A DNA stretch of 13,460 bases from positions 8,330 to 21,789 of the forward strand of contig WKLE02000202.1 in the NCBI GenBank assembly GCA_014885115.2, written 5' to 3'. A program made the position numbers and the translations under genes. The notes under the pieces were generated by a model, which saw only the letters and a program-made list of their open reading frames with translations, was not told the origin of the DNA and did not search any database. This stretch comes from Asterionellopsis glacialis. Its lineage: Eukaryota; Bacillariophyta; Plagiogrammaphyceae; Rhaphoneidales; Asterionellopsidaceae. Positions within the stretch are counted from its first letter, which is position 1. Every line of letters begins with the position of its first letter. Below are positions 1 to 7,767 of this stretch, piece after piece.

Positions 1-1
1 T

Positions 2-877
2 TCAATCCACATGTTTCTTGATAACATTTTGTTTTTGTTTGTCGTTTTGCTTCATAGCACCCTTGATGATCAATCCTGACCATAATGTTTGTAATCCCGT
101 CAATGCAACCGAGGAAAGGAAGAAGAATCCTACTAGAAACTTCAAAAGAGGAGATGTGGTGGTTCGGAATACCAAAAATGTCATTTGCAATACATCTACA
201 ATTTGTGGCATCCACCATACGAATCGTACCAACAAAAATGGTATACCAAAGGCAAGTCTGACCCATGAATAATGCATTGGATAATTTTGTATCCAATCTG
301 GATTCATTTTAAACATCTTCATGACTGCCAAGGGCACACTGGTCACTTCAATCACACCATAATAATAGGGTGCATGGTATCGAAATCCGCAGGTAAAAAA
401 GGTACTTAAAAAAGATACCATCAATACAGCCACATGATGAATGACAATATCGAGAGATTCACCCATCACCATGGAGGACACGGGGATACTAAATACGTTA
501 AAGGCAAATTGGATGGCACATACAATGTACACATGGTCATATCCTGTAATCCTATCTTCCAAGGTGGTTTCATGGAATTTGGGCAATGCATAAAAGTAGT
601 AATAGGTTCCAATAACAAAGAGAAACACATTCTTCATGACGGCAATAAATTCAAAACTGATGTGATAAATTTGGGATAGCTTTTTGTGTTGAAACAATCG
701 TTTGAATACATGATAGGTTGCCAAGAAGGCTACTGTGACACCTGCAATAAAGTAAAGACAAAAGGAAATCATCTTTTCAAGTTGTTCTGGTGGCAAGAAT
801 AAATCATAATTTTCATTCAGGGCTTTCGCAACTTGCATGGCATCGTTGTCATTGGTCGTCATGGTAGTATTCATCAT
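2..877 (-). CDS. TLC (TRAM-LAG1-CLN8) domain multi-pass membrane protein
   Basis: Single-exon frame of 291 aa starting at a double ATG (875-877, 872-874) and ending with TGA at 2-4, so the coding region is complete although it touches the window edge. About six to seven hydrophobic segments are visible, roughly residues 36-56, 76-97, 115-136, 145-163, 204-225 and 245-270. The pair H147-H148 in 'IVIHHVAV', followed by 'IEVTSVPL' and a lysine near 187-190, matches the layout of TLC-domain proteins (a conserved His pair, then a Glu/Ser/Pro helix). The first 30 residues are polar; the tail is Lys-rich. Family members act in ER and other membranes; some are ceramide synthases, others affect membrane lipid composition. 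I see no clear ceramide synthase Lag motif, so the substrate cannot be named. The upstream spacer is shared with the divergent SLBP gene. The family call is good; the precise function is unknown. Confidence 0.75.
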   Translation of the reverse strand: MMNTTMTTNDNDAMQVAKALNENYDLFLPPEQLEKMISFCLYFIAGVTVAFLATYHVFKRLFQHKKLSQIYHISFEFIAVMKNVFLFVIGTYYYFYALPKFHETTLEDRITGYDHVYIVCAIQFAFNVFSIPVSSMVMGESLDIVIHHVAVLMVSFLSTFFTCGFRYHAPYYYGVIEVTSVPLAVMKMFKMNPDWIQNYPMHYSWVRLAFGIPFLLVRFVWWMPQIVDVLQMTFLVFRTTTSPLLKFLVGFFFLSSVALTGLQTLWSGLIIKGAMKQNDKQKQNVIKKHVD

Positions 878-2275
878 GGTTCTTGTTGGTTGACAAAGAA
901 TATAGAATTTTTAAAAATGACTTTTTTCAAAAATTAAATATGTCAGGGCGATAACGAGATGAGAAGATCTCTTTAGGACTGAGGACAATGCAGAAAGCAC
1001 AAGATATAGTGTAGTGCGAAACAATATCTCCTTCCCGTAAATGATATCTTGGTAAGTGTTGCTTTTGGCTGGGACTGAGAAGAGCCAAAGAAGGTATCGC
1101 TGGTGTAAGACCGATGGGGTTGCAAAAGACTATGAATAACAGATCGCAGGGGTGGTACAAATCCGGGCTCTGAGCTGAGTGAGAACCCTGCGTACCTGTG
1201 ACACGACACCTCTCAATGTTTGAAGTGTGACAATTTTCTCTCTCCAAAGAATTCTTTGGTACTGTAAACTGTAAAAGATACACGATTTATCCTGCCTGGA
1301 TGGAAAGAACTCTCAACCGACCAGCATCTCACATCAGAAGCGAAATCGGAACGATGGAAAAAAAAAGCTTCTCTTATTGCGGCGTGATTGACTTTGCTAT
1401 ATTTAGATGGGTAGCTCTTCAGTATCCAAACAACTATGAGTGTGGTATATATCTCATGTCTTTCATAATGCTGTAAAAATGACACATCAAGATGCACATT
1501 ATTTTACAATTCCTAGTCAACTTTAGATGTATTATATTTATTGTGCAAGCTTTTTGATTCTTGATTCATTCGGGTCGTTTTCCACCCCATTCATTAGGTT
1601 TTCGGAGATGAGTTCATGACACAGCCGGTCATTGTTTAAGCTTTTCTCAATATCCGTAATACTGTACGTAGTATTATTTCTAATAGCAGTATTGACGCGA
1701 GCTTGCCTAGATACGGTAGATCCAAAGTCTATTTCTTATTTTACTAAAGGGTCTGTACGTCATCGATCGTATTCTATCTGGAATCTACTACTAGAACCTG
1801 TAGATAGTAGAGAAGATAAGCAAGTAAATAAAGTATATTTAATACTCCTAACTTTTTAGTATTTTTTATGTCAAGACTATCAGAACCGGGATCGATCTCC
1901 CTCTGATTTTTCCAAAATGGCGCGCATCAATCAGAAGAACACGTGACTCCCCCTTGCATATACTCAAGGAGCAATTCATCTTGGGAAGTGTAATTTAAAA
2001 AATGGCGCGCCATTTCGCCGGCCGGCATTGTGGAGACGAATCTAAGAAATTTGTGTCCCAGCCACATCGCTCTCTCCCATCTCCAAGCAAAACACAAAAC
2101 ACCCGTGCCCACAAGAGAAAAACTGAAGAGAAAACTAAACAAAGAGGTTGACAGTGACACGCACAAAGAAACAAAGACAATAACTAACAGCAACAACAAA
2201 ACATTCATACAGCAACACAGAACTGCAATATTAGCAAAAAGTTGAATTAAAGGAATCACCATCATCATCATCATC
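878..2275. other. Divergent spacer between the TLC gene and SLBP; no gene recognised
   Basis: Fourteen hundred bases without a convincing gene. Short open frames here start at GTG or TTG or arise from the CAT repeat, and none resembles a known protein. The stretch is AT-rich until about 1900, then holds a GC-rich patch with two copies of AAAATGGCGCGC and a 16-bp palindrome, followed by an A/C-rich leader-like stretch (2060-2255) and the CAT microsatellite. The right-hand 350 bp probably hold the SLBP promoter and 5' UTR; the left end should hold the TLC gene promoter. Confidence 0.6.
1914..2026. promoter_or_regulatory. GC-rich probable SLBP promoter patch with repeated AAAATGGCGCGC
   Basis: AAAATGGCGCGC occurs at 1914-1925 and again at 1999-2010, 85 bp apart. 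The second copy lies in a perfect 16-bp palindrome, AAATGGCGCGCCATTT (2000-2015), followed at once by the 10-bp palindrome GCCGGCCGGC (2017-2026). This CpG-dense patch stands out in AT-rich spacer about 250-360 bp upstream of the SLBP start. The GGCGCGCC core resembles E2F-type G1/S control elements, which would suit a histone-metabolism gene, but it is not an exact E2F consensus (TTTSSCGC), so binding is inference. Confidence 0.4.
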
Positions 2276-2278
2276 ATG
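2256..2278 (+). repeat. CAT microsatellite running into the SLBP start codon
   Basis: Seven near-perfect CAT units immediately precede and include the ATG at 2276-2278. The next in-frame codons upstream are ATC repeats, ACC, ATC, GGA, AAA, ATT and then a TGA stop at 2243-2245. The start at 2276 is therefore the first possible ATG in its frame. Changes in repeat length would alter the leader, not the protein. Confidence 0.85.
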
Positions 2279-3512
2279 AAGCGGAATAACGATCATTCGA
2301 GCCGTCAACCTTCATCCCTGTTGTCTTCCTCGTTAACGACAGAACGATCATCAACGTCTCATCATCATCATCATCGCAACAACAACAACAGAAAACGACC
2401 CATGACTAGTGGTGGTGGAAATCACCATAACAGTGGCTCGTATCATCGAAAGAATTATCATTCTAACAATAATCATAACAATTACAGTCGTCATGCGAAA
2501 CGTGCTAAATTTGATTCATCCTCATCCAATAATAATACTTCAACGACACCACGAGATGTCAATTCCAATAATCAATCAAATACGGCTTCCGCCAACACAG
2601 CATCAACAGCGACATCAACAGCGACATCAACAGCCAAAGTTATGGAACCAGAATTTCAAAAATTAGACCAGAGTGATCCTGTGCATGCACGTCGTATTCA
2701 ACAACGTCGTCGAATGGTTGCCTTTGGTAAGAACACCGTGGGGTATGATGAATACATTCAACAAGTACCCAAACATAAGCGCAGACCAAGATGTATGAAA
2801 CATCCAATGACACCAGATCATACCTTAGATATACCCACCAAACGATGGCAAGGACTTGTCAAAGCATGGTACGTGTTTTTGTGTCTGTCCAATGATTTTT
2901 TTTAGGACTCTAAGCAATATGCTTATAGGTTAGGAATGTCCCAAGGTGTTATGGTATTATGTTTTCCATTTTGAAAAGGAATTATTAAATTAATCACATC
3001 CTTTGAATTATCTGTTTTCTTGGTTTCAAATCCACAGGCGAAGAGCTTTACATCAATATGATCCAGAAGATTTGGCGACATCCTTTTCAGCGGAAAGTTC
3101 AACTAATAATGCCACTGGTACTGCTGCAACTGTCACACCCATGCCTACCAATGGAGAGGCATGTACAACAAACATACAAGAACAACAACTTGCGGATGCG
3201 GCAGCTCAAGGTCTTCAAGTTAATTTGGCGAATTCCATCATGAGTCCATCCTCATCCTTTACTAGTCGGATTGTATCGACATCACCTACATCCATTGAAA
3301 CGGAAGCCAATTCATCGACAAATTCTATACGTGATGAAGGTATGGATGAATTAGATGCATGGGAAACAGGTCTTACGGAACAATCGGATGATGATCGTGA
3401 TGGTAGTGGATTAGCTCATCATGACGGTGGTGGTGGTGACAATGTGAGTATTGAGAATGATGATGATGATGTTTTCCTTTGGGCCGATGACAGTGATGAT
3501 GAATTACTCTAA
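2276..3512 (+). CDS. SLBP: Histone RNA hairpin-binding protein (stem-loop binding protein), two exons
   Basis: Exon 1 is 2276-2868 and exon 2 is 3038-3512, joined across a phase-2 GT-AG intron to give 355 aa. The SLBP RNA-binding domain is clear at about residues 134-208: 'FGKNTVGYDEYIQQVPKH', then a TP turn, then 'RWQGLVKAW' joined by the splice to 'RRALHQYDPEDL'. Human SLBP has the same order (GKNT..YD.YI..VP.H, TPNK, W...I..W..ALH..DP). The family binds the conserved stem-loop at the 3' end of replication-dependent histone mRNAs and controls their processing, translation and stability. Residues 1-130 are low complexity, rich in His, Asn, Ser and Arg. The C-terminal tail is acidic ('DDDDVFLWADDSDDELL'). 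The phosphorylated TPNK motif of animals reads T179-P-D-H here. The splice restores both frame and motif, so the model is firm. Confidence 0.93.
2869..3037 (+). other. SLBP intron (169 bp, GT-AG, phase 2)
   Basis: The donor is GTACGT after GCATG; the acceptor is ATCCACAG before GCGAAGAGC. Splicing joins TG and G into the conserved Trp (W198) and continues into 'RRALHQYDPEDL', the end of the RNA-binding domain. Without splicing the frame runs into TAG soon after the donor. Confidence 0.92.
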
Positions 3513-4272
3513 GGTAGAGATATTTTGACGGGATGTAGATCGTGTGCATGTGGTGTGTTTGTGTGTGTGTGGAGGGATACTGGTATCAAAAGAGGAAAGA
3601 TGGGACCAATAGTACGGACATAAAGTCAATAGGCATACAATCCATGACATCCATGCCAAAAATCTTTATGCAATTCTAGCACTTTGATTTCTAGTGTCGT
3701 CGCCTCCAAGCATATGCTCAATGTGTATAGTTTCACAACAAGGGTTCAAGACCCATGCTCGAAACAGAAAAAACATACACGAATTACTCAGGCAGAAGAA
3801 ATAAAACATAAATGATGGCTCGACATTGAACCCTAATACTTTTAAAGAAGAACAATATATAATATATACTGTTCTGAAATGTCTCCTCCCTCACTACTCA
3901 AGAAATCATTCATCTCTTTTCCACTAGCGCCTTTTTGAAAAAGAAAGATGACATGACTTCCAAAGCGGATCACTGAGATTCATCAACCCTTGCACAATTG
4001 TTCATTTTTGGTGTTTCTCTGTTTTCATGTTGTATGTATGTTTCCCCTATGACATTGAAATACTAAAAATTTCACAAACTATCCAAGTAAATATAATAAA
4101 TGATCAGTCATCCCCGAAAAAGTACCAGGAACAAAACAGAACGAAATGAAGAACGAAATACCAAAACTCTCATGATATATACATTTCTTCCCTTCCTCCC
4201 TCTTTCTTCCATGTACTTATTCTCATACATATTCCTCCCACCCTTCAAACATGATTTTCCCCCTTTTTTCTT
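3513..4272. other. Convergent 3' spacer between SLBP and SNU13; no gene
   Basis: Both flanking genes end here, so it should hold two 3' UTRs. It contains a GT-rich run (3541-3570), which could serve as a downstream polyadenylation element for SLBP, and a 25-bp near-palindrome at 3850-3874. The rest is AT-rich with pyrimidine-rich runs (4186-4270) next to the SNU13 stop. I found no open frame or RNA gene. A tRNA T-arm-like string near 3741 lacks the other arms. Confidence 0.6.
3850..3874. repeat. 25-bp AT-rich inverted repeat (hairpin-capable)
   Basis: Twelve-base arms, GAACAATATATA and TATATACTGTTC, flank a single central A. Eleven of the twelve positions pair; the exception is A opposite C. 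It lies between the two convergent genes, so if transcribed it would fold similarly on either strand. It could be a 3'-end structure or a chance AT-rich palindrome. Confidence 0.5.
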
Positions 4273-4765
4273 TTAAATAAGGAGTTGTTCAATCTTCAAT
4301 TTCATTCCTTCAATAGTAGATTTGAGTTGTGAAGCTTCATTTGTTGTAATGGAGCTTGCAATGACAGGACGAGAAACACCACAAGCACGTCCAAGAGCAA
4401 TTTTACTGTTTTTTCAATAAAAAAGAGTGCACAAAAAGAAGAAGTTCAAAAATTAGTACATCATTTGTAAGACGACACACGTCATATCAAAATACCATCA
4501 TGTTTCCTATTTTGTCGTCGACATACCTTGGGACAAATACATATGGTACATTCTTATCTTCGCACAAAAGAGGCAAATGAAGAAGAATTTCAATAGGTTC
4601 AGCATCAGCAGCCATTACAATCATCTCACTGATACCACGATTCAAGGTTTTGGTAGCTTCATTTGCTCCTTTCTTGGTTTGCTTGTAATTAGTAGCTTGT
4701 TGGACCAAGTCAAGAAGAGCAATGGTCAAATCAGCATCGGCAAGAGGATAAGCTTTTTCAGACAT
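4273..4765 (-). CDS. SNU13: SNU13/NHP2L1 (15.5K) kink-turn RNA-binding protein, two exons
   Basis: Exon 1 is 4527-4765 and exon 2 is 4273-4405 (TAA at 4273-4275), giving 123 aa; the human protein has 128. The sequence is nearly that of eukaryotic 15.5K proteins: '[11 protein letters not shown]', '[16 protein letters not shown]', '[20 protein letters not shown]', '[19 protein letters not shown]', 'SRPVIASSI'. It belongs to the L7Ae/L30e family. It binds the kink-turn of U4 snRNA in the U4/U6.U5 tri-snRNP and of box C/D snoRNAs, where it seeds snoRNP assembly for 2'-O-methylation, so it acts in the nucleus and nucleolus. The conserved GANEATK RNA-contact loop is intact. The start gives 'MSEKAYPL', in register with homologues. 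It is convergent with SLBP and divergent from the plastid protein gene. Confidence 0.97.
4406..4526 (-). other. SNU13 intron (121 bp, phase 2) with a TACTAAT branch-point-like site
   Basis: Read on the minus strand, the donor is GTATGT after CCAAG and the acceptor AAAAAACAG precedes TAAAATTGC. Splicing makes AGT (Ser) and restores '[16 protein letters not shown]', exactly as in homologues. TACTAAT lies on the minus strand at 4452-4458, close to the yeast branch-point consensus TACTAAC. Confidence 0.93.
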
Positions 4766-5276
4766 TGTTGTTTTTATTCTTGGAAGGTTTTCCTTTGGAT
4801 GTTTAGTGAACTAAAGTCGTTTTGACAAAATAGAGTAACTGAATGAAAGGTGCAGCAATGGTGTCAAACGCAGTGTTCTTAGCCATCAAAACTACAGGAC
4901 GAGGATGAAACCGGGGTCGCAAGATCTAAACTCTTTCTGATTTTGTTTTTTGGATACAAACCAAGGGCCGTCAAGCAACTTTGAAGTACAAGTCGCACAC
5001 ATAAATCGCGCATATGAGGAGCTATTTTTTTGACAGGAAGAACTCGAGGAGAAAGGCTGTTCGCATGACAGACATATCCGGGTCTTTCACTGACTCACTG
5101 ATCTAACACATCTGTCATAACATTTTTGAAAAAGCTTTCCTTTTTTCCGCGAAAGAGCAGAGAAAGAGCTAAGATATCGATATTCTTCCTCTCGGTCTGT
5201 TTCATGTTTCATACACGGATTGAACCAACGCACAACGAAACTTGCTTTTTACCTCGCACAAAACGCGACATAGACG
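4766..5276. promoter_or_regulatory. 511-bp divergent promoter region (SNU13 / LPA1-like gene)
   Basis: The region lies between two start codons that point away from each other, so it must carry both promoters and 5' UTRs. No convincing TATA box was seen. Tracts of T (5025-5032, 5122-5127) and an A/G-rich segment (5130-5170) are present. A frame from a TTG at 5126 overlaps the downstream gene but has no ATG support. Confidence 0.5.
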
Positions 5277-6701
5277 ATGATGATGATCCAACCCCGATCG
5301 GCTGGTGCCATAATAACTACACTTTTTTTGGTGGGAGGGTTAGAATCATCATGTGCTTTCACGCCTAGATCTTTCTCGTCGTTTTCAGACTCAAAAACAA
5401 CTGCTGACCTGAACAAATTTCCATCCAATACATCCCTTCATCTTTCTTCTCCAAATCAGTATGATATATCAAAACCTGTATTTGATATTCTTTGTTTTCG
5501 GTCGGTGAGGGGCGATGCTCTTATTCGATACAGCTCTTTAAATCAAAGTGAACCGTTGCGTATTAACTTGTATGCTTTGTTGGCACTGACATTATTTGCT
5601 GCACCAGTCTTGAGCGAAGCAGTGGGAAACGAGGAAATGGGTACAGTGGGAACAGTTGCATCTACCTTTGCTGGACTCGGAAGCTTTGGTCTTTTTTTCA
5701 GAGAAACTAGAAAGCGTAACAAACAGCTGGTACGGATTGAAAAGGAACTCAACACTGGTAACTTACAAGTACGATTGCCGATGAATGCTTTATCAGACCA
5801 ACGATTTACCAAACCAGCAACTTTGACGCAACTCAAGGCATTGTCAAACCCACCGAGAATCATTTCCATTTGTGGATCCAAGAAGGAGTTACAGGATGCA
5901 CTGAAAGGTTTAGCAATTTTAGGCAAGCGTCTTAGACAGGCGACTGCTTTTGTTGTGGTTATTCCCACCGATGGTTCAAAACCGTCCGACTGGAATCTCC
6001 CTGTTGAATACCCGGCATGGTTAGCGGAGGCGCACGACCTACCCTCTTGGCAAACGTACTTTGATGAATTATCTCCAGATGAATCTAGTTCTCAATTTCG
6101 ATGGTTTGGTCTAAATTCTAGTGGAAGATCCTTTGGTTCTGGAGCTGTAGAATCACCTGAATGGTTACAAGTACTTGGGCAGCATCTTCGACCGACAGAT
6201 ATTCTTGACGAGAGCGATAATGGAATCGATGACGAAAAAGTGCAAAGTGTCATTAAAGCTCAGAACCAGTTCTACCAAGCATTAACTACAGGGAACCTGG
6301 AGGAAATGAATAGAATTTGCTCATCGGAAGGAGCAGCATCAGTCTCCCAAGTTATCGACGCAGGAGGGCGAATTGATGATTGGAAAGCATGTCTCGCGGA
6401 TGGAGCTCGGCCAGAGGGTATGGTTATTTCCGGATCGGATGCACTTATTGTATCTGATACGGAAGCCTACAGTACTGTTGTTGAATTTCCGACCAATACA
6501 GGTGTAGATACGGCAACACTACTAGCCCTACAGCGATGGGGTCGATCATCTGCTTCGGAAGACTGGCAACTTCAGCTGCACGAGACAATTCCATGGAGTC
6601 CAGAAGCTAAAGCGCAAGGTACTCTTCGTTGCGACTGCCGTGGATGTGTAGCATTGACTCGGTCACCGGAAAGAAGAACCTTCGGAGGTCTCATTGGATA
6701 A
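5277..6701 (+). CDS. Plastid-targeted LPA1/REP27-like (DUF3493) photosystem II biogenesis protein with a C-terminal NTF2/SnoaL-like domain
   Basis: A 474-aa single exon starting at a triple ATG (5277-5285). Residues 8-25 form a signal peptide core, followed by 'SCAFTP' (25-30), like the ASAFAP cleavage motif of diatom plastid presequences, then a Ser-rich transit-like stretch. Two membrane helices lie at about 97-115 and 124-142. After them come the basic 'FRETRKRNKQLVRIEKEL' and a domain with 'RWFGLNSSGRSFGSGA' and 'PEWLQVLGQHLRP' (275-306). This order recalls the LOW PSII ACCUMULATION 1/REP27 family, which aids D1 insertion and PSII repair in thylakoids. The plant protein's N-terminal TPRs are absent. 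Residues 321-445 look like an NTF2/SnoaL fold ('NQFYQALTTGNLEEMNRI'), and C452-x-C454-x-x-C457 follows. The family call is from pattern memory; the domain fusion is inference. Confidence 0.6.
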   Translation: MMMIQPRSAGAIITTLFLVGGLESSCAFTPRSFSSFSDSKTTADLNKFPSNTSLHLSSPNQYDISKPVFDILCFRSVRGDALIRYSSLNQSEPLRINLYALLALTLFAAPVLSEAVGNEEMGTVGTVASTFAGLGSFGLFFRETRKRNKQLVRIEKELNTGNLQVRLPMNALSDQRFTKPATLTQLKALSNPPRIISICGSKKELQDALKGLAILGKRLRQATAFVVVIPTDGSKPSDWNLPVEYPAWLAEAHDLPSWQTYFDELSPDESSSQFRWFGLNSSGRSFGSGAVESPEWLQVLGQHLRPTDILDESDNGIDDEKVQSVIKAQNQFYQALTTGNLEEMNRICSSEGAASVSQVIDAGGRIDDWKACLADGARPEGMVISGSDALIVSDTEAYSTVVEFPTNTGVDTATLLALQRWGRSSASEDWQLQLHETIPWSPEAKAQGTLRCDCRGCVALTRSPERRTFGGLIG

Positions 6702-6935
6702 AAATAAAATTACGAACTTTAAAAATAAATTTACTACCCTACGAGTGCATACTGTACTTTAATGATTTTAATTTTATATTTTGCCATCCATAGCTAGCCT
6801 CCAACAGCAGGCAATTTTTCAATCGGAAATCACCGAATCCCCAACCGAGTCTTTTATTCTGCAGTTTTGAAATTGAATACGGTTGTTACATCCGCAGTTT
6901 TTGTTAAGACCAGTCCGGCTTTTTTTAGGCTCGTA

Positions 6936-7325
6936 TCAATTTGCTGCATCAGTGATTATTGGGTTATTGGTGCCTGTGGAGGCACGGAACGTATTCGTTC
7001 GGCTGGACGATTTTCGCCGCCGTCTAACCAACACTCCCCTTGACCATGAATCTGCTGGTGTTTACACCCTTACGAATCACAGAGTTACGGCAATCGTTGT
7101 CAACCTGGTAATTGTAAGAATCTTGGATACCGGGACCATTGGGACCACCGAAAGGAACTTGGAGATAGATGAAGCTCTTTTCGTTGACTATGAAGAAGTC
7201 AGTATTGATTATGTTCGTGGCTAGTCTGATACTTTTCCGGTTGATGATTTTGTAAGTATAAAGAATAACCAGTATACACGAAGGAGTCCAAGAAGCCCAA
7301 GCAGCAAGCAGCAAAAGTGCATCAT
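6936..7325 (-). CDS. Tentative three-exon gene for a small signal-peptide protein
   Basis: I do not recognise the product. On the minus strand a double ATG (7325-7320) opens 'MMHFCCLLLGLLGLL', a strong signal-peptide or anchor core, but that frame stops soon. Splicing after 7280 (donor GTGTAT) to 7187 (acceptor TTCTTCATAG, with a branch-like TACTGAC upstream) enters a frame reading 'NEKSFIYLQVPFGG', 'PNGPGIQDSYNYQVDNDC', 'RNSVI'. A strong donor GTAAGG after 7074 and acceptor CCTCCACAG before 6973 would then give '(R)TNNPIITDAAN' and TGA at 6936-6938. Exons 7280-7325, 7074-7187 and 6936-6973 total 198 nt, or 65 aa. Both introns would be phase 1 and about 92 and 100 bp. If the second intron is retained, the protein ends at TAG (7024-7026). 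The opposite strand is also open but has no ATG. This could also be a pseudogene. Confidence 0.3.
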
Positions 7326-7767
7326 TCACTTAGGCAAGAAGGTTGGAAAGAATTAAAACGCGTATCGTACTGTATCGAATCTTCAATCATAATTTGTAAA
7401 CAAAAGCAGCTATAACACTTCTGTCTAATCTATTTATTAAATTTTGAACGAAAATTTGGATTTTACTTGATCCACTTTCGTAACTCTTTGGTGAAGGTCT
7501 CACCCCCACTAATAACACAGTTCCAGTTCGTAAATAAAATGAATTTATGCAGAGTAATAAAGTACAGTTCCATTAGACTATTCCAACTCGTAATAAAATT
7601 TGTTTTTGCAAAGTACGATAGAGGGTTCCATTAGACAATATATTGATCTGAACGTAGTCTCATCGGGACAGATATTAACAGAGGGATCAGATTTGAAGGT
7701 TGCAAACCGGATTGTACGCCAGACGGTCGCAAACAGCCCCAGAGTTTTAGCGTCTCGTTCTCCAACT
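7326..7767. other. Spacer with a diverged tandem duplication
   Basis: About 440 AT-rich bases between the 5' end of the tentative small gene and the 3' end of the four-TM gene. The only structure I can define is the repeat pair at 7520-7636. A minus-strand frame at 7578-7790 overlaps the last exon of the four-TM gene in another frame and is not credible. Confidence 0.55.
7520..7636. repeat. Two diverged ~58-bp tandem repeat units
   Basis: Unit 1 (7520-7578) and unit 2 (7580-7636) align end to end. They share TTCCA..TCGTAA near the start, AATAAAAT, then TTTATGCAGAGTA versus TTTTTGCAAAGTA, and an identical TTCCATTAGAC at the end. The many substitutions and small indels suggest an old local duplication, likely in the 3' UTR or downstream of the four-TM gene. 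Confidence 0.7.

Noticed and set aside
434..679. 81-aa plus-strand frame
   Set aside because: It is the antisense shadow of the TLC-domain gene.
878..1500. Overlapping minus-strand frames of 78-118 aa
   Set aside because: They start at non-ATG codons or overlap one another in different frames, with no recognisable protein sequence.
1927..2277. 116-aa minus-strand frame starting with a Met run
   Set aside because: The Met run is the CAT repeat read backwards; the rest lies in the SLBP leader and promoter and has no known similarity.
2409..2666. 85-aa Ile/Thr-rich plus-strand frame
   Set aside because: Another frame of the low-complexity SLBP exon 1.
3738..3760. tRNA T-arm-like string GGGTTCAAGACCC
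   Set aside because: The stem is only three pairs and no acceptor, D or anticodon arm can be placed around it.
4406..4526. Possible box C/D snoRNA in the SNU13 intron (ATGATG strings)
   Set aside because: There is no CTGA box D and no terminal stem; the ATGATG matches to box C are imperfect.
6883..7224. 113-aa plus-strand open frame
   Set aside because: It opens at TTG and has no Met codon anywhere; the minus strand offers a better gene model.
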